Below, piece by piece: positions 62,824 through 64,000 of a stretch of 64,000 nucleotides of DNA. Origin of the DNA: DATLLN01 sp963809205. Lineage in GTDB: Bacteria; Actinomycetota; Thermoleophilia; Gaiellales; JAICJC01. The position numbers and the translations under genes were made by a program. The stretch's first letter is position 1. The number at the start of each line of letters is the position of its first letter. The notes under the pieces were generated by a model, which saw only the letters and a program-made list of their open reading frames with translations, was not told where the DNA came from and did not search any database. The stretch spans positions 186,001 to 250,000 of the forward strand of contig CAWEIS010000004.1 of the NCBI GenBank assembly GCA_963809205.1, read 5' to 3'.

Positions 62824-62829
62824 ATGATA
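62824..62829 (-). promoter_or_regulatory. -10 box of dcd
   Basis: TATCAT on the minus strand, nine bases before ATG 62814, in the divergent gap with the aminotransferase gene. Confidence 0.5.
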
Positions 62830-62889
62830 GTCCGCTGCTATGGTGATCCGGTTTGCCGCATGTTGTCGGCGGGTCGAAAGGGGAGGCGA

Positions 62890-64000
62890 ATGCCAAAGAC
62901 GATCGAACTGGTGACGGAGCTGCCCGGGCCGAAGTCGCGCGAGGTGCTCCGGCGCAAGGAGCAGGTGATCGTGGATGCCAAGAGCATCTACCTGCCGATC
63001 GTCATCGATCGCGCCCACGGGATCGTCGTCCACGACATCGACGGCAACACGTTCCTTGACTGGACCGGCGGCATCGGCTGCCTCAACGTCGGGCACACGA
63101 ACGAGGCGGTCAGCGCGGCGCTGCACGCTCAGGTCGACCGCTTCCTGCACACAGACTTCACGATGGTGCCCTACGAGTCGTACGTCGAGCTGGCCGAGCG
63201 GCTGCTCGCCGTCACGCCCATCTCCGGCCCCAAGAAGGCCGCGTTCTTCAACTCGGGCGCCGAGGCGGTCGAGAACGCCGTCAAGCTGGCGAAGCTCGCC
63301 ACCGGGCGGTCGGCGGTGATCGCGTTCGAGCGCGCCTTCCACGGCCGCACGCTGATGGCGATGTCGCTGACGTCGAAGCAGCACCCCTACAAGGCGGGGA
63401 TGGGGCCGTTCGCGCCGGAGATCTACCGCGCGCCCTACCCGTACGCCTACCGCGGCGACGCGATGGACGCCACCCGGGCGGCGCTCGACGAGCTGCGCGA
63501 GATGTTCACCACCCACGTCGCCCCCGAGAACGTGGCGGCCATCATCTTCGAGCCGGTGCAGGGCGAGGGCGGATTCATCGTGCCGCCGAAGGAGTGGGTG
63601 CAGGGCCTGCGGCAGATCGCCGACGAACACGGCATCGTGCTGATCGCCGACGAGGTGCAGTCGGGGTACGGCCGCACCGGCCGGATGTTCGCAATCGAGC
63701 ACTTCGGCGTCGAACCGGACATCATCACCGTCGCCAAATCGATCGCCGCCGGGGTGCCCATCTCGGGCGTGCTGGGCCGCGCCGAGATCGTCGACCGCGC
63801 GGGCGACAGCACGATCGGCGGCACCTACGTCGGCTCGCCACTCGGCTGCGTGGCCGGCATCGCCGTGCTGGATCAGATCGAGCAGCGCGACCTGCTGGCG
63901 CGCGGACGCGCGATCGGCGAGCGGATGCGATCGCGGTTCGAGGCGATGCAGGCGACGTACCCGCAGCTGGGGGACGTGCGCGGCCTGGGACCGATGCTGG
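62890..64000 (+). CDS. gabT: Class III aminotransferase, 4-aminobutyrate aminotransferase-like (3' end outside window)
   Basis: The first 370 codons are in the window. PLP aminotransferase class III: AAFFNSGAEAVENAVKLAKL (phosphate loop), FHGRTLMAMSLTSKQHPYKA, IIFEPVQGEGGFIVPPKEW, VLIADEVQSGYGRTGRMFAI (Asp to pyridine N), and the Schiff-base lysine in IITVAKSIAAGVPISGVLGR. Best fit is 4-aminobutyrate transaminase; other omega-amino acids are possible. GGGGAGGCG precedes ATG 62890. Confidence 0.85.
   Translation, partial: MPKTIELVTELPGPKSREVLRRKEQVIVDAKSIYLPIVIDRAHGIVVHDIDGNTFLDWTGGIGCLNVGHTNEAVSAALHAQVDRFLHTDFTMVPYESYVELAERLLAVTPISGPKKAAFFNSGAEAVENAVKLAKLATGRSAVIAFERAFHGRTLMAMSLTSKQHPYKAGMGPFAPEIYRAPYPYAYRGDAMDATRAALDELREMFTTHVAPENVAAIIFEPVQGEGGFIVPPKEWVQGLRQIADEHGIVLIADEVQSGYGRTGRMFAIEHFGVEPDIITVAKSIAAGVPISGVLGRAEIVDRAGDSTIGGTYVGSPLGCVAGIAVLDQIEQRDLLARGRAIGERMRSRFEAMQATYPQLGDVRGLGPML

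Overview
The window is 64 kb of high-GC DNA (roughly two thirds G+C by eye) densely packed with genes that often overlap by 1-4 bases (ATGA, GTGA, TGATG). Gene content points to an actinobacterium: an actinobacterial-type SUF operon with SufU, Tat A/C, crotonyl-CoA reductase next to a B12-dependent mutase, DrrAB-like exporters, SpoIID-like secreted proteins, frequent GTG/TTG starts and many apparently leaderless promoters. A deep soil lineage such as Thermoleophilia/Gaiellales is my inference; there is no rRNA or marker phylogeny here to prove it.

Layout. 0-15 kb: tail of a split TauE/SafE-type permease, acetyl-CoA synthetase, RlmN, then crotonyl-CoA carboxylase/reductase plus a mutase of the ethylmalonyl/methylmalonyl/isobutyryl-CoA type. 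After a DUF3352 lipoprotein, RibB, a ferredoxin-reductase-like flavoprotein and an ABC exporter come a MaoC hydratase, an acyl-CoA dehydrogenase and a CitE/malyl-CoA-lyase-like protein. Together these could form an ethylmalonyl-CoA pathway for acetate assimilation. 15-25 kb: signal peptidase I, a SpoIID-like protein, a PLP decarboxylase, a four-gene nucleotide-sugar cassette (acyltransferase, oxidoreductase, UDP-sugar dehydrogenase, UDP-GlcNAc 2-epimerase), CcdA/TlpA thiol-redox proteins and an M42 peptidase.

24.97-29.32 kb: a tRNA-Lys(CTT) whose 3' end is repeated 4.3 kb away. Between the copies lies a decayed phage-derived island: an HK97-type capsid fragment, a small broken phage gene, a broken Ltp-type (superinfection-exclusion) lipoprotein, a membrane protein, a GNAT acetyltransferase, a truncated cupin and a truncated tyrosine integrase.

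29-44 kb: mixed chromosomal genes: a class V aminotransferase, small proteins, a large membrane protein, a sugar isomerase/PfkB kinase/ammonia-lyase operon, a GT4 glycosyltransferase, 6-phosphogluconate dehydrogenase with 6-phosphogluconolactonase, a second ABC exporter, an UlaG-like hydrolase and a DUF4349 lipoprotein. 44-51 kb holds the least familiar genes: an FtsH-like membrane AAA+ metalloprotease with a large insertion, in an operon with a one-pass membrane protein and a minimal HExxH protein; an orphan D12 adenine methylase; and a secreted charged protein overlapping an ECF sigma factor fused to a zinc-binding anti-sigma-like segment, a membrane helix and an extracytoplasmic tail. 51-64 kb: TPR protein, amidohydrolase, TatC/TatA, the operon sufC-B-D-amidohydrolase-S-U-Rieske, a DtxR-family regulator, an NDUFA9-like SDR, dCTP deaminase, and the start of a class III aminotransferase.

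Several genes (DUF3352 protein, ABC ATPase, WecB, M42 peptidase, Ltp lipoprotein, the small phage gene) are interrupted by single-base shifts, mostly in or next to short G/C runs. This could be assembly error or real decay and should be settled before any is called a pseudogene.
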